Assembly: GCA_023397655.1 (NCBI GenBank)
Contig: JAEWTW010000006.1
Coordinates: 1-44,193 of the forward strand
DNA from: Bacillota bacterium
GTDB lineage: Bacteria > Bacillota > Clostridia > Christensenellales > SZUA-584
Reading direction: 5' to 3'
DNA: 44,193 nt
A model generated the notes under the pieces. That model ran no database searches and was not told where the DNA came from. It worked only from the letters and a program-made list of their open reading frames with translations. A program made the translations under genes and the position numbers. Shown in pieces: positions 1 through 7,512 of the stretch. Every line of letters starts with the position of its first letter. Position 1 is the first letter of the stretch.

Positions 1-1434
1 ATAATCTTGCATCGATGGATCATTAATTTGAATCGTATTACTATGTGCCCCAACTGTAATAGCGTTCCATGCTTGCCCTGGGCTTTCTATTGAATGTGTA
101 ATATTCGCAGTTGGGTATCCCGCCTCAGCCAACTCTTGAGGATATACATTCCCTGCACTAACAAAAAATAAATGTTTTTCATCGTCGCCAGTAGCACCCG
201 ATACAAGACTATCAATAGCACCCGACCAAGATGTCGGGCTGCCGTCATTAGTGTTGTATTTAGCGGATGTAACTGCCATACAAATTGCGCGCTTATATTG
301 AGGTTGGGCGGCTTCTGCAATATATACGGCATTTTGCGTCAAGGCACCATATAATTTAGGATCGTTCTCACCAGTTACAGGGAGAATTTTAACCGACTCA
401 AGGCGATGGATTACTCTAACCGTGTTTCCCGTAATCAGCTTTTCTTGTAAATTATAAAGCAAAGCAATTCCGGCCATTTCAGTACCGTGACCATCATGAT
501 CATTTTCTCCCCATGTTTTCTCTACGGTATGAATACTGCTTTCATTATAAGCATTAGACAGCAAGGGATGCCCATGATTAACCCCAGTATCAATAATACA
601 GACTGATGAGTCTGAAGGGTCGAATTCGAGCCTTGACATAAGGTCATCTACCCATTGTCTTTGCTCATGGGGGGTTAAATCATAAAGAAAAGATGTCACT
701 TCAGCGGCTCGACGAATCTCCGCAATATATTCAAAACGCTTTATTAGTTCCCCTAGTTGAGCTGCATTGGCATAAATAAGTTTAACCAACCGCTCCGGAA
801 ACCGTATCGCTTTATCATCACAATCAATGCTAATCAACGTGCATAATTCCGAAAAAGACGCCTCTGTTCGTTCATATTGGTTATCATCAATTCTAAGCCA
901 CACTTCACACCATACTGGATTTTCTGTAGGGATATCATTGCGTTCCCCCACCCAGAACGACTCCAGTAATGCTAATTTTACATCTTCAATACTATTAATA
1001 AGATTCTCATGCTTTGGCTTATCTTGAATAGTTGCTGTTGATGAATATTGTTCTAAGCGATTAATGAAAAAAGTTTCTTTGCCTTCAGGAACATAAACTG
1101 TTGCCTTTATTGTGTCATCGATCTGATCAATACGAACGTTTAACAAACGAATACCGGCTCTAATGTTTTCAAGACTTTTTACAACAAGATCACAATTCTG
1201 TTTCCCAGAGAATTCTAAATATACGCCTTCTTTATACCGAATAGCTGCTACTTGTTGCGGGGTAAGGGCCCTATTCTGAGCATAAACCTCTGCAAATCTT
1301 CTCCTTAGAAAATTTGCGTGTTGTGCGGGATCCCTTCCAGGTATTATTCGATCTGAACCAGGATTGCTTTTTGAGGTAAATGGTAAAGTCTCGATTGTCC
1401 CCGACAGAAAAATATTCTTTTTTTCTACAGGCAT
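1..1434 (-). CDS. ietS: Subtilisin-like (S8) serine protease, IetS-type, C-terminus beyond window
   Basis: Seen: 478 codons are open to the window edge, starting at an ATG behind AAGGAGG. The catalytic Asp is in IIDTGVNHGHP (about residue 282), the His in HDGHGTEMAG (about 316) and the oxyanion Asn in FVSAGN (about 429). The catalytic Ser lies past the window start. About 280 residues precede the protease domain, so it is not a simple secreted subtilase, and no signal peptide is visible. The start overlaps the stop of the upstream ATPase gene by one base (TAATG), so the two are translationally coupled. Known: AAA ATPase plus subtilisin pairs were described as ietAS, first as a plasmid-stability module and later as a phage-defence system. 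Inference: this is such a pair. The symbol rests on architecture and pairing, not on a database match. Confidence 0.85.
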   Translation of the reverse strand, partial: MPVEKKNIFLSGTIETLPFTSKSNPGSDRIIPGRDPAQHANFLRRRFAEVYAQNRALTPQQVAAIRYKEGVYLEFSGKQNCDLVVKSLENIRAGIRLLNVRIDQIDDTIKATVYVPEGKETFFINRLEQYSSTATIQDKPKHENLINSIEDVKLALLESFWVGERNDIPTENPVWCEVWLRIDDNQYERTEASFSELCTLISIDCDDKAIRFPERLVKLIYANAAQLGELIKRFEYIAEIRRAAEVTSFLYDLTPHEQRQWVDDLMSRLEFDPSDSSVCIIDTGVNHGHPLLSNAYNESSIHTVEKTWGENDHDGHGTEMAGIALLYNLQEKLITGNTVRVIHRLESVKILPVTGENDPKLYGALTQNAVYIAEAAQPQYKRAICMAVTSAKYNTNDGSPTSWSGAIDSLVSGATGDDEKHLFFVSAGNVYPQELAEAGYPTANITHSIESPGQAWNAITVGAHSNTIQINDPSMQDY

Positions 1435-2393
1435 TATCGTACCTCCTTAGAATATACAGCAAGCCTTTCATTAATTAACTTAATCAGAACTTCCTGTGTT
1501 ACAGTGACGTCATTTAATACTGCATTTTTAATAGCATCATCACAAACACGAGATATTTCCGCATGACTTAGAGAGAGAGAGCTTTTAATAAGGTTATCTG
1601 AAGGAATGAAATTCGGAGAAAAAATAGTTAACTTATTAATAATTAACCGTTTAATATCTTGCTCGGAAGGTAATGTATAATGGAGTACATCATCAAATCT
1701 ACGGAATAAGGCCTTGTCAAGAATCCGTTGATTATTTGTTGCTGCGATTATAATACTTTCAGATTTATCTTGTTCAATAAACTGTAAGAAAGAATTTAGA
1801 ATGCGACGCATTTCACCAACTTCATTGTCAATGCTTCTATCGGCACCAATAGCATCAAATTCATCAAATAAATATACACCCACAACATTCTCAATAGAAT
1901 CAAATATCTGACGAAGTTTAACGCTGGTCTCCCCCATAAATTTTGTAACCAATTTATCAACTTGGACAGTAAAAAGAGGCAAACTTAATTCAGAAGCAAT
2001 TATGGAGGCTGTTAAAGTTTTCCCTGTTCCTGGGGCTCCCTCTAGCAGTATCTTTCTTCGATTTGACAACCCATATTGCAGCAACTTCTTTCGTTGAATA
2101 AATTCACTAAGAATTCGTTCAATTCGATTATATACTTCATTAGATACGATTAAATCATTTAGTCGATCATCTGGAGTGGTCATAAAAAGCATCTGGTTTT
2201 GGTTGTTGAATTGAACTATTTTTGTTTTATTGATACTTACCTTATCTAGAAGTGACTTAATATCTCTAGCTAATGTCGCATGACCACGTTTTGCTTCATA
2301 GGCAGCAATTTGCAAAACAATAGTTTTAAATTTCTCATTATCCTGATCCAGATGAGCTTTAATTAAGCTTTTTATGTGATCAGCCGTGGCCAT
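1434..2393 (-). CDS. ietA: AAA+ ATPase of IetAS-type defence module
   Basis: A 319-residue cytoplasmic ATPase. Walker A is EGAPGTGKT (about residues 117-125), Walker B is LFDEFDAIG (about 175), sensor 1 is AATNN (about 217), and the arginine-finger-like segment is LFRRFDD (about 230). The order fits a classical AAA module after an N-terminal helical region of about 110 residues. I start at the ATG at 2393, which has GGAGGTGACAGGG just upstream. An in-frame ATG 19 codons earlier lies inside the predicted promoter and is rejected. The next gene, a subtilase, is coupled by a one-base overlap. Inference: the ATPase senses or remodels a target and controls the protease. Base composition is AT-rich compared with the housekeeping genes downstream, which suggests horizontal acquisition. 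Confidence 0.88.
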   Translation of the reverse strand: MATADHIKSLIKAHLDQDNEKFKTIVLQIAAYEAKRGHATLARDIKSLLDKVSINKTKIVQFNNQNQMLFMTTPDDRLNDLIVSNEVYNRIERILSEFIQRKKLLQYGLSNRRKILLEGAPGTGKTLTASIIASELSLPLFTVQVDKLVTKFMGETSVKLRQIFDSIENVVGVYLFDEFDAIGADRSIDNEVGEMRRILNSFLQFIEQDKSESIIIAATNNQRILDKALFRRFDDVLHYTLPSEQDIKRLIINKLTIFSPNFIPSDNLIKSSLSLSHAEISRVCDDAIKNAVLNDVTVTQEVLIKLINERLAVYSKEVR

Positions 2394-2421
2394 CCCTGTC
2401 ACCTCCTTCTTTATTCCATTA

Positions 2422-2450
2422 ATAATACCAATTTTGCAGCACGAATTCAA
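2422..2450 (-). promoter_or_regulatory. Sigma-A-like promoter of ietAS
   Basis: Read on the minus strand: TTGAAT, 17 bp, TATTAT. The predicted transcript starts about 20 bases before the ATG at 2393, which supports that start. Confidence 0.55.
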
Positions 2451-2775
2451 TTCAAAGAAATACTTTAAGTATTACCAACTGTTAGTTTTATCGGAACTTT
2501 CATAAACTCCATTATTAGGTTGCATAGCTTTACCCAAATTGATTCAAATTATCATTTGTAAAATACTATAAAACTTGTCCTTTTTTTGGGACTGCTGGTG
2601 CGATATAAACTCCAGAGTAAGTCCTAAGAGCAACAATAAATTGTACTAAGACGGACACTTTTTTCAGAGTGGACTGCAATGCCTTTATCCATCAGCTTTC
2701 CAGCTAAAATAGCCCGAAAAAGCCCCATTTCATGCGGGTTTTAGAGTAATACAGAAAGGTTTGCAACAAACCATT

Positions 2776-2850
2776 TGGGGATAGAGCGGCATGCCTCCCG
2801 GCTGAATGGGGTTCAAGAGGCCGGAGGTTCAATTCCTCTCACCCAGACCA
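2776..2850 (+). pseudogene. tRNA-like 3' fragment, possible attachment-site scar
   Basis: GGATAGAGC at 2779 resembles the 3' half of a D-arm. At 2823-2839 there is a T-arm (stem GGAGG/CCTCT, loop TTCAATT), followed by a 7-base acceptor strand, a discriminator A and an encoded CCA ending at 2850. No matching 5' acceptor strand (CTGGGTG) is found upstream, and the anticodon arm does not fold. So this is not an intact tRNA. The GCATGCCTCC part resembles the anticodon arm of tRNA-Arg(CCG), from memory. Such fragments often mark where integrative elements recombined into a tRNA gene. Confidence 0.5.
2840..2850 (+). repeat. 11-bp direct repeat, copy 1 (CACCCAGACCA)
   Basis: The acceptor end of the tRNA-like fragment. 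It is identical to 4575-4585. The two copies enclose about 1.7 kb that holds a possible integrase tail, an unknown gene, a vsr fragment and a small ORF. This may be an att-type duplication, but 11 bp is short. Confidence 0.45.
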
Positions 2851-2973
2851 CAGGAACGGTGTTCGTAAAGGAAGTGAGCTTCTGATACGGACACTGTTTT
2901 TATTTTGTGCCGTATTTGAGTGTTATGATTGTTAAAGACTATATTAAGGTTCACCATATCACATCTAGACCTT

Positions 2974-3001
2974 AAAAAGCCCTTTAGAATGGGGCTTTTT
3001 T
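2974..3001 (-). terminator. Rho-independent terminator, probably bidirectional
   Basis: AAAAAGCCC and GGGCTTTTTT form a stem around a 9-base loop, with U tracts in both directions. It overlaps the stop of the possible integrase remnant on the minus strand. Confidence 0.6.
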
Positions 3002-3134
3002 CATTTCATTTGGGTTTTTGTTGCCCTTTGGTTGCCCGAATATTTTTCTTGGTTGCCCCAGAACGCTCGCGTTTAGCTTGGAGTCAGGTGCTACTATAGA
3101 ATTCTCAAGCTTAATCGTAAAACCATCTCCTTCG
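2984..3134 (-). pseudogene. Possible C-terminal remnant of a phage-type integrase
   Basis: The open frame ends in FGQPKGNKNPNEMKK. In my recollection, tails of the form GQPKGNQK occur at the ends of Firmicutes tyrosine integrases. No catalytic Arg/His/Tyr motif is present, so at most a tail remains. The frame runs on upstream into the end of the next gene, where an ATG at 3166 is available; this could instead be a 60-residue unknown protein. GGTTGCCC occurs three times here. Its position about 130 bp from the tRNA-like fragment is typical for an integrase next to its attachment site. Weak identification. Confidence 0.25.
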
Positions 3135-4019
3135 TCACCTGTTGTTATACCAAACAAACCAGTCAAACTTTCTACGCTTGCCCTTCATGTGGATGTCATT
3201 TCGTTCAAGGATTGTATCAATAAGCGACAAATATCCCTCGTAGTCGTAAGTTACTCGCATTTGTTCAACGCAGTTATGAATATTTGCGCCTGTGAACATT
3301 TGTCCTCTATATTCATAATGGGAAACAAATCTACCAACGTTGTTCTGCATTACGCCATCAAATATTGCGAAATCGTCTTTTTGATGTACATAGTAGTTAT
3401 GATATAAGCAATACTTGCTGAAGAACGAAAATAAGTTAATTTCGTTCTTTGCCAATTCCGCTATTAATGAGGTGTCACCCATAGCTACACGTTTATCAAA
3501 ATCACAATTCTTGATTTTCTCAATCAATCTTGTCAAATAGATTTTGCTTAAATGCTTGTTGAGGTTAGTAGAGTTTGTCATGTCAATTAGTGCTATTTTT
3601 AGAGCAATAATATCCCCATCCTCATTTTTGGGGAATTTATTGAAGCAACTGCTTATAATTTTTCCTTCTTCGCCGTACCGGGGATCGCTATTCACGCGTA
3701 GTGCCGTTTCTTCCAGTTGTTCCTCAGTGAACTCAATGGCTGGCTCAGTATCGCTTTTCCGTGCAGTTAATTGCGTTATTCGGCTACCTTTTAAATAATC
3801 CCGTGGTTTTGGAATGTTCTCGCCGTAAATCGGAATACGGACGGTGTATGGCCGGACTTCATCATTACGAATTAACGATTTGTTTTGAACAAGGTTATTA
3901 ATCGTGGAGTTGATATAGGGTTGCGATTTTCCGGGGAAGCAAGCGTCAATAATTTGCTTCGCTGTTATTGGTTTCCTTACTTTTTTGCAATATTGCATTA
4001 TTGTTTCCGCATTGCTCAC
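3135..4019 (-). CDS. Uncharacterised protein with winged-helix-like N-terminus, coupled to vsr remnant
   Basis: 294 residues from a GTG start with AGGGGG 9 bases upstream. The GTG overlaps the TGA of the vsr fragment by 4 bases (GTGA), so the gene was probably translated with vsr. Residues 1-60 (ITAKQIIDACF, then INSTINNLVQNKSL) look like a small winged helix. The C-terminal half has LFSFFSKYCLYHN, DDFAIFDGVM and a final RRKFDWFVWY. The SKY...HN...DxxIxD layout resembles a group of helical, DNA-glycosylase-like or restriction-associated proteins that I cannot name. No nuclease or methylase motif is visible, and no membrane segment. Position next to vsr suggests a link to DNA modification or repair. 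Function unknown. Confidence 0.7.
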   Translation of the reverse strand: MSNAETIMQYCKKVRKPITAKQIIDACFPGKSQPYINSTINNLVQNKSLIRNDEVRPYTVRIPIYGENIPKPRDYLKGSRITQLTARKSDTEPAIEFTEEQLEETALRVNSDPRYGEEGKIISSCFNKFPKNEDGDIIALKIALIDMTNSTNLNKHLSKIYLTRLIEKIKNCDFDKRVAMGDTSLIAELAKNEINLFSFFSKYCLYHNYYVHQKDDFAIFDGVMQNNVGRFVSHYEYRGQMFTGANIHNCVEQMRVTYDYEGYLSLIDTILERNDIHMKGKRRKFDWFVWYNNR

Positions 4020-4177
4020 TTGTTTAACCCCCTGTCACATCCATTAAACAGACTGTCAAGTCTTACGTACAATTCGGGCAGGTTTTTCTTTTTCAATTCA
4101 CATTCCCAAATCCGCATCACCGTCCAACCTCCCGTGTGCTTTTTGCCCGTTCTCTTTATAAACCAAAAAATCACAAC
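4016..4177 (-). pseudogene. vsr: C-terminal fragment of a very short patch repair endonuclease (Vsr)
   Basis: The open frame contains GGWTVMRIWECELKKK followed by LPELYVRLDSLF. This matches the end of Vsr proteins, where GWxVxRxWExEhKK is the last conserved block. Vsr nicks at T:G mismatches made by deamination in cytosine-methylated sites and normally accompanies a C5-methyltransferase. Only about 52 codons remain. A TAG stop lies just upstream in frame, and the catalytic N-terminal part (the Asp residue and CFWH-type motif) is absent from the preceding sequence. The gene is therefore truncated, not frameshifted. No methyltransferase is present in the window. The fragment overlaps the next gene at GTGA. 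Confidence 0.72.
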
Positions 4178-4181
4178 CTAG

Positions 4182-4364
4182 TTATTGACTTTTTAGGTTT
4201 GCGATAACGTCCCTATTGTCGTCAAATTCTTTGTTTGATTTACAGCAGAATAATTTGATAGCCAAATCAACTTCACTTCTTACTTTTCTTCCGTTATTAA
4301 CAAAGTCTATCTTTATGCCTTCTAAATCAAAAATCGTTTTTTCAACCCAACCTACTCTAGACAT
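4182..4364 (-). CDS. Small uncharacterised protein (60 residues)
   Basis: A 60-codon frame with ATG start, directly upstream of the vsr fragment on the same strand and ending within the junction. It is rich in charged residues (VEKTIFDLEGIKIDF, RKVRSEVDLAIKLF). There is no signal peptide or membrane segment. The ribosome binding site is weak, with only a GATGAG-like stretch before the ATG. I do not recognise a family. It could be a genuine small protein of the inserted element, or the end of a larger gene that was lost when vsr was truncated. Confidence 0.35.
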   Translation of the reverse strand: MSRVGWVEKTIFDLEGIKIDFVNNGRKVRSEVDLAIKLFCCKSNKEFDDNRDVIANLKSQ

Positions 4365-4574
4365 TAACTCATCGCCAATAACATTTTAGCTTATAATATC
4401 ATATTATGGTTTATTATATAACAATACTTGAAGTGAACACGAGAACAAATAACATCTTGCTTAACTTTCAGCATAGTTTTAATTCTCTGCAAAAAATTTT
4501 TTTCTGTTAAATGCCACTACTGACCGTCAACAAACGCTTATTTAATCGTGTTTTCGCTAATGTTCCTTTGCAAA

Positions 4575-4585
4575 CACCCAGACCA
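4575..4585 (+). repeat. 11-bp direct repeat, copy 2 (CACCCAGACCA)
   Basis: Identical to 2840-2850. A plus-strand terminator follows 19 bp later, as would be expected downstream of a tRNA gene, but no tRNA body can be folded upstream here. The AT-rich stretch 4365-4570 holds no gene that I can support. Confidence 0.4.
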
Positions 4586-4603
4586 GCAGGCAGAGCCTGC
4601 ACC

Positions 4604-4643
4604 AATACCGCGTATTCACAACAGTGATTCGCGGTATTTTTTT
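4604..4643 (+). terminator. Rho-independent terminator with no plus-strand gene upstream
   Basis: AATACCGCG and CGCGGTATT are separated by 17 bases and followed by a T tract. No plus-strand gene precedes it, so it may be the terminator of a lost transcript, for example a disrupted tRNA. Confidence 0.65.
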
Positions 4644-4688
4644 GTCCGCGCTTATCTAGAATCTGTGTTATCAACATAAGAAGTGCAA

Positions 4689-4715
4689 AAAGGCTCCGGA
4701 TTTATCGGAGCTTTT
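4689..4715. terminator. Bidirectional terminator downstream of ppnP
   Basis: AAAGGCTCCG, loop GATTTAT, CGGAGCTTTT, with T tracts on both strands. On the minus strand it lies about 110 bp past the ppnP stop. A second GC-rich hairpin without a T tract (GGCGGCA/TGCCGCC) is centred near 4760. Confidence 0.6.
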
Positions 4716-4827
4716 TAGGTGGTGTATGGTAACCCGGAGCAATAAAGGCGGCAACTACGCAGCTGCCGCCAACTCAAACCATAAAGGAGAAACGTGTCTC
4801 TAATCGTGTCAGTTCGAGCCGACCGTG

Positions 4828-5145
4828 TTATTCCTTAATATATGAGCAGCAGTAGTCGGCCACTTCCTCGGCTGACACCTTAAAGCGGCTGTTTGCGGGC
4901 ACCTCAAAACTTTGCCCCGCCTCAAAAGCCTGCCAGCCGCTGCTTCCCGGCAGCAGCGCGTTCAGCTTTCCGCCCAGCACCTCCATGATCTCCTTGTCCG
5001 CCGTGCCGAATTCGTACTCGCCCGGCATGATGATCCCCAGCGTCTTCTTGGTACCATCCGCCAGCAGCACCGTGCGGCTGGTCACCTTGCCGTCAAAGTA
5101 TACGTTTGCCTTTTTAATAACGGAAACATTTTCTAATCTGTCCAT
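4828..5145 (-). CDS. ppnP: Pyrimidine/purine nucleoside phosphorylase
   Basis: 105 residues forming a single cupin-type barrel of the DUF1255/YaiE (PpnP) family. Diagnostic stretches are the N-terminal NVYFDGKVTSRTV, GIIMPGEYEFGTADKEIM, LPGSSGWQAFEAGQSFEVP and FKVSAEEVADYCCSYI. They align along the whole length with the E. coli protein of about 94 residues. Known activity of the family: broad-specificity phosphorolysis of nucleosides to base plus ribose 1-phosphate. Start ATG with GGGAGG upstream. Monocistronic, between defence-type genes on both sides, yet with host-like base composition, so it probably belongs to the core chromosome. The 210-bp AT-rich gap upstream to 5358 shows no further gene. 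Confidence 0.88.
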   Translation of the reverse strand: MDRLENVSVIKKANVYFDGKVTSRTVLLADGTKKTLGIIMPGEYEFGTADKEIMEVLGGKLNALLPGSSGWQAFEAGQSFEVPANSRFKVSAEEVADYCCSYIKE

Positions 5146-5358
5146 ATCCCTTTTCCTCCCACATATTTATAACAGTTATTATGATATTAATAATAACCAA
5201 TTATTTATAAAACGTTAAGATATAATAACGTACATTTTATTACAGAACAAACTCATAAAGAAATTACAAGTTACAATTGACGTTTTTTGTCATATTCTTG
5301 TTGATACTCATCGCGGATTGTGAGAGAATAATTCCATAACATATAACTGAGGTTTATT

Positions 5359-6345
5359 ATGAGAAAAAATAAGCTTTCAATAGACGAACAGATTATTCAT
5401 ATGAAAGATAAGGGAATCCAATTTAATATAGTATCAGAAGATGAAGCAAAGGATTATTTATTCAAGAATAATTATTATTTTAGATTGAAAGCTTATGCAA
5501 AAAATTATGAAAAGTATAATAGTGGTGATAATAGTGGGAAATACTTTAAATTAGAGTTCGCATATTTAAAAGAACTTGCAATTATCGATATGCAATTTAG
5601 AGAATTAGTTTTTTTCTTAACACAAGATATAGAACACTATATGAAAAAACAGTTATTAAATGATCTGTCAATAGAAAGTGAAGAAGATGGTTATTCAATT
5701 ATAAAGGAAGTCTTCTTTGAGAACGAGATTGGTGATATTTGTTCTAAAAAAATGGGCAAAAGTGCTTGCAGGGATTTAATAATTAGATATGGTACTGATT
5801 GGGCTATATGGAACTTTGTTGAGATTTTATCATTATCCGAAACAATAAGACTCTATGACCACTTTTATAGCAAATATGATCATAAGAAATATAAGAACAT
5901 TTGTGGACTTTTATATTCAGTTAGATATATGAGGAATGCAACCGCTCATAATAATTGTCTCTTAAATAGTATTAAACAAAGATATACAACTAGTGGTGAT
6001 GTATTAAACCTTAGTCTATATAATTCATTATGTAACACAAAGTTAATTGCCCAAACCGAGGAGGTTTGTCAAGAAAATGCAACTGGTGAATATGCAATAA
6101 CAAGAAAGCGCCTTAGAAAGTGGATGGAGAATCCCGTTATCCATGATTTCATTGCAACTATTGAAGCATATAAGATTATAGTTTCCAGTAGTGAATTAAA
6201 ATCACATAGATTAAAATCAATTGTAGATTTTTTTAATATTCGGGTTGTTAGAAATAAAGAATTTTTTCATGCAAATCAACCATTAATAACGGCCTACAAA
6301 TTTATTAAAAAATACCTTGACTTTTCCATAAAGAATTGCATATAA
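5359..6345 (+). CDS. Abi_2 family (AbiD/AbiF-like) abortive infection protein, HEPN type
   Basis: 328 residues, strongly AT-rich coding sequence. The N-terminus (LSIDEQIIHMKDKGI, then DYLFKNNYYFRLKAYAKNY) is typical of the Abi_2 family. The helical core carries RNATAHNNCLL (about residue 194), which fits the R-x4-6-H motif of HEPN ribonucleases. Known: lactococcal AbiD/AbiF proteins abort phage infection, and HEPN folds in such proteins are usually RNA-cleaving toxins. Inference: a single-gene abortive infection system. Start ATG follows a modest CTGAGG. No antitoxin gene lies next to it. Its composition contrasts with ppnP and the GntR operon on either side, which points to horizontal transfer. 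Confidence 0.85.
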   Translation: MRKNKLSIDEQIIHMKDKGIQFNIVSEDEAKDYLFKNNYYFRLKAYAKNYEKYNSGDNSGKYFKLEFAYLKELAIIDMQFRELVFFLTQDIEHYMKKQLLNDLSIESEEDGYSIIKEVFFENEIGDICSKKMGKSACRDLIIRYGTDWAIWNFVEILSLSETIRLYDHFYSKYDHKKYKNICGLLYSVRYMRNATAHNNCLLNSIKQRYTTSGDVLNLSLYNSLCNTKLIAQTEEVCQENATGEYAITRKRLRKWMENPVIHDFIATIEAYKIIVSSSELKSHRLKSIVDFFNIRVVRNKEFFHANQPLITAYKFIKKYLDFSIKNCI

Positions 6346-6379
6346 TATTCTGACGAACAAAAAACGTAAGTTTTTTGCG

Positions 6380-6411
6380 GAACTGGTGCCTGCACCGGTT
6401 CTATTTTTATT
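6380..6411 (+). terminator. Terminator of the Abi gene
   Basis: GAACTGGTGC and GCACCGGTTC (one G-T pair) with a 2-base gap, followed by a T-rich tract, 35 bp after the stop codon. Confidence 0.7.
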
Positions 6412-6484
6412 TTAGTTTCTTTTGCATTTCCAAAATAGAATTTATAAAGGCTGGAACGCGTCATCAGCTACATGAAGTTGTTAT

Positions 6485-6859
6485 TCAGTTTTCATCATAA
6501 TGCTCTAGCACCAGCGCCGCCAGTTCCTCAGCCGTCAGCCCCAGCGACTTATAATATTCGATGTCCTTCCTCAGCTTGTCCAGAGCCATCTCATTGCGCT
6601 TTTCGGACAGCTGGGCAGCCTTCAGGGGCGCAACGAAGCAGCCGCGCCCCACCATCGTGTGGATAAATCCGGCCCTCTCCAGCTCCTCCCATGCCTTTTT
6701 TACGGTGATCACGCTGATACGCAGCTCCTTGGCCACCGTGCGGATGGGCGGCAGGCACAGGCCTTCCTCCAGCAATCCCTTGATGATCTGCGACGATATT
6801 TGTTCAAACAGCTGCTGGTATATCGGCTTATCCGACGCTTGAGATATCACAATATCCAT
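6485..6859 (-). CDS. GntR-family regulator, YtrA subfamily
   Basis: 124 residues. The N-terminal winged helix (PIYQQLFEQISSQI, LPPIRTVAKELRIS, VKKAWEELERAGFI, GRGCFV) spans about residues 11-75. A short helical tail (about 78-124) replaces the usual ligand-binding domain, which defines the YtrA type. It is the last gene of an operon that starts with an ABC ATPase and a permease, with 5 bp between the permease stop and this ATG. YtrA-type regulators usually repress their own ABC operon. The perfect palindrome GTGTATACAC in the operon promoter is the likely operator. Ligand not evident. Confidence 0.9.
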   Translation of the reverse strand: MDIVISQASDKPIYQQLFEQISSQIIKGLLEEGLCLPPIRTVAKELRISVITVKKAWEELERAGFIHTMVGRGCFVAPLKAAQLSEKRNEMALDKLRKDIEYYKSLGLTAEELAALVLEHYDEN

Positions 6860-6864
6860 CGGCG

Positions 6865-7512
6865 TTACAGGTCCACCTTCTCAAATCTCTTCACGGACAC
6901 ACGGCAGGCCAGCCATGTCAGCAGCGCAAAAACCGCTATGCCCGCCGCCAGCACCAACAGCTGCCGTACCAGCGCATCACCGTTGATGCCATCCAGCACG
7001 TATTTTACTTCGGGCAGCAGCGGGACTGCAATCTCTACGGCAACTGCGTACAGTATGATCGCAATGACCGCGGTCAGCGTAGGCATACCGATCTTCTGCG
7101 CACTCTTATAAAACATCGGGAAAAAGATGACATTGAAAAGCCCATACATAATAAACGTCAGCCCGAAAAATGCGATATTAGGGTCCAGCAAAAAGTTTTC
7201 GACGCGGTACAGCGTCAGGTTCAGCATCGCAAACACAGCCGACAATGCTATCTGTATCAACTCCAGCACCACGACGGAAAGCACGCGTGCCCTCACAACG
7301 TCTCCCTTGCGGACTGGCAGCATCACCGTAAAGCCAATATCGTTCTGAGCCTTACCGCCCGAGAACAGGTTGGGCATCGTGATAAAGAATATATACATCA
7401 TTGCGATAAAATAGGGCCATTGCGGAATAAGCAGCAGCGCAGCCGTCAATGCCACAAGAAAATACATGGGATGAATAACGAGGCGAAATTCCTTATACAG
7501 CAGGTTCTTCAT
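6865..7512 (-). CDS. ABC transporter permease
   Basis: A 215-residue membrane protein with about six hydrophobic segments, starting MKNLLYKEFRLVIHP. This N-terminus is typical of ABC-2-like permeases of the GntR-linked YtrA type. The ATG at 7512 follows GGAGG by 7 bases and overlaps the end of the ATPase gene by 20 bases in another frame. Together with the ATPase it forms an exporter-type complex. Substrate unknown: related Firmicutes modules respond to cell-wall antibiotics or envelope stress, but nothing here fixes that. Confidence 0.82.
   Translation of the reverse strand: MKNLLYKEFRLVIHPMYFLVALTAALLLIPQWPYFIAMMYIFFITMPNLFSGGKAQNDIGFTVMLPVRKGDVVRARVLSVVVLELIQIALSAVFAMLNLTLYRVENFLLDPNIAFFGLTFIMYGLFNVIFFPMFYKSAQKIGMPTLTAVIAIILYAVAVEIAVPLLPEVKYVLDGINGDALVRQLLVLAAGIAVFALLTWLACRVSVKRFEKVDL

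Noticed and set aside
2760..2850. Functional tRNA gene
   Set aside because: The 5' acceptor strand is missing and the anticodon arm does not pair; only D-arm-like and T-arm parts remain.
4016..4364. A frameshifted, otherwise complete vsr gene
   Set aside because: The sequence upstream of the fragment shows none of the catalytic Vsr motifs in any frame, so the gene is truncated and not merely frameshifted.
4795..4825. T-arm-like sequence GTCAGTTCGAGCCGAC near the ppnP stop
   Set aside because: One stem mismatch and no other tRNA arm nearby, so it cannot be supported as a tRNA remnant.
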